From Euglena gracilis (taxonomy: Eukaryota; Euglenozoa; Euglenophyceae; Euglenales; Euglenaceae): a stretch of 20,598 nucleotides of DNA. The stretch spans positions 1-20,598 of the forward strand of contig CAAHFI011320568.1 in the NCBI GenBank assembly GCA_900893395.1. Reading direction: 5' to 3'. The position numbers and the translations under genes are program-made. Numbering within the stretch: position 1 is the stretch's first letter; each line of letters begins with the position of its first letter. Below the pieces are notes generated by a model. That model was not told the DNA's origin and searched no databases. It saw only the letters and a list, made by a program, of their open reading frames with translations. Positions 17,848 to 20,598 of this stretch are shown here, piece after piece.

Positions 17848-18105
17848 GCCGGCCAACTACTCGAAAGAACGAGGGCGGACCACCTGGCGGTAATCGGGCG
17901 ATAGCCCAGGGTCGAGACCGGAGAAGGCCCTGCAGGTGGCACGCCTTATTATCGCCACCGGGTACCCGAGTGTATCTGGCACACGGTTTTGGTCCCAAAG
18001 ATCCCGGTTCGAGTCCCTGCGGGTACCCCACGTGGGCAAAAAGAAAGGCCCGACCGGAGAGAAAGAGAATTCGATCCTACGCCCCAGGCAAAAAGCTCCG
18101 GAACT
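17848..18105 (+). repeat. Terminal repeat 2 of the TRIM-like element
   Basis: It starts GCCGGCCAACTAC and ends CCGGAACT, where element A's RT sequence resumes. It contains the second tRNA-derived segment. Confidence 0.85.
17961..18030 (+). ncRNA. tRNA-derived Pol III promoter segment, repeat 2
   Basis: It has the same structure as at 17022-17090: GGTACCC/GGGTACC ends, CCA after the acceptor-like stem, and a perfect box B GGTTCGAGTCC at 18006-18016. Box A (from 17963) is less well preserved than in repeat 1. No T-run follows within this repeat. Confidence 0.6.
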
Positions 18106-18400
18106 CGCGATGTGCAGGCCGTACTATCCGCGTTTCAAAAGCATGTGATTTCTGCTAAGGGTTCCAAATGTACCTGTTTCGCAAAATAATTAAGTTTTGC
18201 GGGCATATCCTGAGCCACGGGCGGAGTATAGCCGACACAGCAAGATGGAGGCATTTAAGAATTGACTCCTGATGTCATTAAGACGTTAACGCTTTTAAAG
18301 GGGTTTTTGGGATTAGCCCAATATTACGCCATTTACATGGAAGATTTCGGAAAATCGCGGTACCCTAAACCGACAACTCAAAAATCGGACACCCGATAAC
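18106..18400 (+). mobile_element. Reverse transcriptase, C-terminal (thumb) part of element A
   Basis: VLSAFQKHVISAKGSKC (about 18123-18173) and LKGFLGLAQYY (about 18295-18328) are the typical post-YIDD parts of Ty3/gypsy RT. They resume directly after the insertion. Confidence 0.75.
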
Positions 18401-18489
18401 GCAAAGATCATTTGGGATGACCAAATGCGCGAGGCCTTGAATACAATCAAGACTTGCTCCTCGAGAACGTGGTTCTCGGTATCGCGGAT

Positions 18490-18900
18490 CCATACAACTG
18501 TATGCCCTGGAAGTCGACAGCAGCGATTACGCTGTTGCCGGGTTCTTAGCCAGCATAATGCAGGAATGAACTCCGACCTGTGGCTCTCTTCAGCAGGAAG
18601 CTACATGGCGACAACGGGAAAGGACAGGTTAAAAGGAGCATTCGTGAAAATGAAACATATGCCATTTTGCTTATTTCCGGAATTCTGCAGCTGGATAGCC
18701 AGCAGATTGGTCCAGATACTAGTGTTGACGGATCATGAGAGCCTTCAACACTGGTATAACGAGGACCTGAACAAAGACATGTCATCAGTTGGCAGAAGAT
18801 GCCGATGGCATGATTCTTGAGCCATTTTAACCTGGTGGTTATCTATACCCCAGGTCACGCGCAAAAAGCTGCGGGTCCTCTCAGCCGAGCCACCTGGTAT
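18490..18900 (+). mobile_element. RNase H remnant of element A
   Basis: An Asp-containing segment near 18510-18540 (DSSDYAVAGF) and LTDHESLQHW (about 18725-18754) are the usual Ty3/gypsy RNase H landmarks, followed by a YTPGHAQKAAGPLSR stretch (about 18844-18888) like the normal end of this domain. It is degraded. Confidence 0.65.
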
Positions 18901-19056
18901 TATCCTGGGAACCGGTTGAGGGTGATGCTACTTTTCATTGCAGCCATGAGGCTGACCAGTTCGCACGTCCATTCGACGCTGCGGACAACATGCGCGATTC
19001 ACTACCTGTTTCCCGGGTATATCGCAGCATCGCCATTTCACCATTGAAGGCGCCGG

Positions 19057-20200
19057 CGTGGAGGCACTGCCGGACCCCGTCGCATTACGCGTACGGAGAC
19101 TCCAACCCTCATATTTTTCCGCGAATGCGTTATTCGCGCGACCTATATATAGTACCATCGTGAATAGACTTCGTTATGGTGAATCCATAGAGAATTACTC
19201 TCCATCACGATTGCGACTTATTTTCCGGAATGATTCTGGTTATAAAAATATTGTATAACCAGACCTGGTTGATGATGTGATTTTGAGCTATCACAACCAC
19301 GGTCACCCTGGGCCCCAATCTCTTTCACTGGTGGCGCAGATATTGCAAACCCTGAGTGAAAAGATTTATAGTCGCGCTGTTTGTGAATTTCGCTACCGTG
19401 CCAAATTTGTCAGGCTGTGAAACCGCGCAGAGGTACCCCCCCTGGCACGATGGACTTTTTCCCGACCACCATACATTTTTACGTCCCTCTGCGTGGATTT
19501 TCTCGAACTTGAACCTTTCAAAGGATTATATGACAAAATTTGCGATTACATTTTTGTTGTCGTCTGTCGGCTGAGTGGGTACATAGTAGCCATTCCATGC
19601 CGAAAGGGTTGACAGCCCAAATTTTGGCATCCATTTTCCTGGAGAAATGTATCTGCTTAATGGGTTAACCGAAATCGTGGAAATCGTGGAGATGAACAAG
19701 ATCACTTGATCTTTTCCCGGTTTTTCACAACTTTGTGCGGTTACTCGGCATTGAGCAGCATTTTTCCATTATATACCGCCCGGAAGGCATGGTAGAGCCG
19801 AGGCGGCCGTGAAATCCTTGTCAATATGCTTCGCCTTTCACTGGCTGACTCGGGTAAAAATTGGTTATCCGTTCTTATTGGTGTTTATTTACATCAGTAC
19901 CTTGCCAGGGTTGGTATTACCACACTCACCGTACGAAATTGGTTCTGGGACGAGGCCCTCCGGCCATAGGGATATTTCCTCGAAGAGACCCGCCCAAAGG
20001 AGTGTCAGCTGTGAAAACGTGGTTTGCAGAAGTGGAATCACTCCGCTGCAGTCCAATCACTATCACAGAAATTCATTCCAACAAACGGAAATCGTTCTTA
20101 CAAAACTTCAACACATGTATAGTACAGGTGACCGCGTGTGGGTACGGAGTAACCGCACCCGCATGCAATCTTCCAAGCTAGATCCTCTTTGCTCGGCCCA
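19057..20200 (+). mobile_element. Integrase remnant of element A
   Basis: A His-rich SYHNHGHPGPQSL segment (about 19286-19324) corresponds to the N-terminal zinc-binding part. The core region (about 19430-20000) includes LTAQILASIFLEKCI (near 19605-19650) and IIYRPEGMVEPRRP (near 19770-19805), which corresponds to the usual YHPQTDGQTER region. GDRVWVRS and SKLDPL (about 20130-20190) correspond to the C-terminal part preceding the chromodomain. It is heavily degraded. Confidence 0.65.
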
Positions 20201-20384
20201 TGCGAAATTTTAGAGAGGTTAGGTAGTAGCAGGCGATATAAAGTTGCCTTGCCCAACGGGATTGAGGACGTCCATATGGACGACTTCAAATCGTACCTAA
20301 GCCCCAGACGGAAAAGCTATCCCTGTCTATACTTTCAACCCGTTCCAGATTACCTGAAACAGACGACTTTGTGGTCGATAAGAT

Positions 20385-20528
20385 AATGACCACAAGGTCG
20401 ACAGGGGTGTGCACGACTGGAAAGTTCGCTGGAAAGGGTATGGGCCAGAGGAGGACACTTGGGAGCCAGCATCCGTTTTGTTGGGTATAATCCAGCAGGA
20501 TTGGAAAGCTGTGGAACAAGCGCAATAA
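20385..20528 (+). mobile_element. Chromodomain at the end of element A integrase
   Basis: [18 protein letters not shown] (20414-20467) is a textbook chromodomain core with the WKGY...TWEP signature, followed by a helical tail ending about 20528. In chromoviruses this domain guides integration to marked chromatin. Confidence 0.85.
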
Positions 20529-20598
20529 CATAGACATAAACATAAACACTTCTCAAACGATTTCGTTTTGGAGAATGCGTGTGTTTTATGTGAATGTT
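20529..20598. other. Tail of element A beyond the last coding remnant
   Basis: It contains a short CATAGACATAAACATAAACA repeat and T/G-rich sequence. No polypurine tract or LTR start is recognised before the window ends. Confidence 0.3.

Larger units (their letters stand above)
16909..18105 (+). mobile_element. TRIM-like element with tRNA-bearing terminal repeats, inserted in element A
   Basis: This is a 1.2-kb insertion flanked on both sides by element A's RT sequence. Direct terminal repeats lie at 16911-17163 and 17848-18105, about 90% identical by eye. TGGTAGCAG starts where repeat 1 ends (17163), matching the primer sites of elements A and B. A purine-rich stretch (GAGGAAGGGAG, 17822-17832) precedes repeat 2. 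An ATGCAAAG start context at 17373 lies 210 bases after the primer site, as in A (211) and B (229). There is no gag or pol. These are the marks of a terminal-repeat retrotransposon in miniature (TRIM). The ends are not TG...CA. A possible short target duplication is CGC-AT on the left and CGCGAT on the right. The alternative is two SINE copies with unrelated DNA between them. Confidence 0.6.
9858..20550 (+). mobile_element. Fossil Ty3/gypsy chromovirus-type LTR retrotransposon (element A)
   Basis: Parts in order: LTR end (to 10085), primer site, long gag with two CCHC knuckles, protease, a methyltransferase-like segment, reverse transcriptase, RNase H, integrase and chromodomain. This is the order of Ty3/gypsy Metaviridae, and the chromodomain identifies a chromovirus-type element. 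It is about 9.5 kb without the 1.2-kb insertion at 16909-18105. The 3' LTR is outside the window, so age cannot be estimated from LTR divergence. It is old: it carries many breaks (of the order of twenty or more), mostly in pol, and it predates the insertion whose own terminal repeats differ by about 10%. It makes no functional protein. The true LTR start is uncertain. Confidence 0.9.

Noticed and set aside
17247-18158. A 303-codon plus-strand ORF
   Set aside because: It runs straight through the TRIM interior and the tRNA-bearing terminal repeat into element A. The Pro/Arg/Gly-rich product is a translation of repeat DNA, not a gene.

Overview
This window looks like repeat-rich eukaryotic nuclear DNA. 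It is packed with nested, broken transposable elements and contains no intact host gene that I can recognise. There is no operon-like packing, there are no bacterial ribosome-binding sites, and the dominant element is a chromodomain-bearing Ty3/gypsy (chromovirus-type) LTR retrotransposon of the kind found in plants, algae, fungi and vertebrates. The primer-binding sites read TGGTAGCAGA, which fits initiator tRNA-Met ending in ...CTGCTACCA; land-plant elements usually show TGGTATCAGA. I therefore lean towards an alga or another non-land-plant eukaryote, but cannot name the species.

Layout. From 1 to 2.1 kb there is a minus-strand coding remnant of unknown family (about 116-960), then the 5' end of an LTR element (B): LTR tail to 1273, primer-binding site at 1276, a gag-like start at 1505 and a 46-bp minisatellite. 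From 2.16 to 3.8 kb there is a plus-strand LTR fragment abutting a minus-strand, internally deleted LTR element (C) with a complete 452-bp TGTA...TACA LTR. From 3.8 to 5.3 kb there is a GC-rich, Pro/Ser/Gly-rich minus-strand coding remnant of unknown identity. From 5.4 to 9.2 kb there are short unassigned frames plus two repeat modules that recur in permuted order. At 9.2-9.76 kb there is a minus-strand tyrosine-recombinase remnant (DIRS/Ngaro- or Crypton-like).

From about 9.86 kb to the right edge runs the large fossil Ty3/gypsy chromovirus (A). Its parts are LTR R-U5, a duplicated primer-binding site, an unusually long coiled-coil-rich gag, two CCHC knuckles, protease, a probable DNA-adenine-methyltransferase-like segment, reverse transcriptase, RNase H, integrase and chromodomain. 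Its 3' LTR lies outside the window. It is broken at many places (of the order of twenty or more).

The most interesting feature is a 1.2-kb element inserted in A's reverse transcriptase (about 16909-18105). It has about 255-bp direct terminal repeats, each carrying a tRNA-derived segment with Pol III box A and box B. A primer-binding site follows the first repeat and a purine-rich tract precedes the second. It resembles a TRIM whose terminal repeats carry a tRNA-type Pol III promoter, comparable in concept to the 5S-bearing Cassandra TRIMs. A, B and this TRIM share the primer site and an ATGCAAAG leader/start at nearly the same spacing, suggesting that the TRIM borrows the machinery of the A/B lineage.
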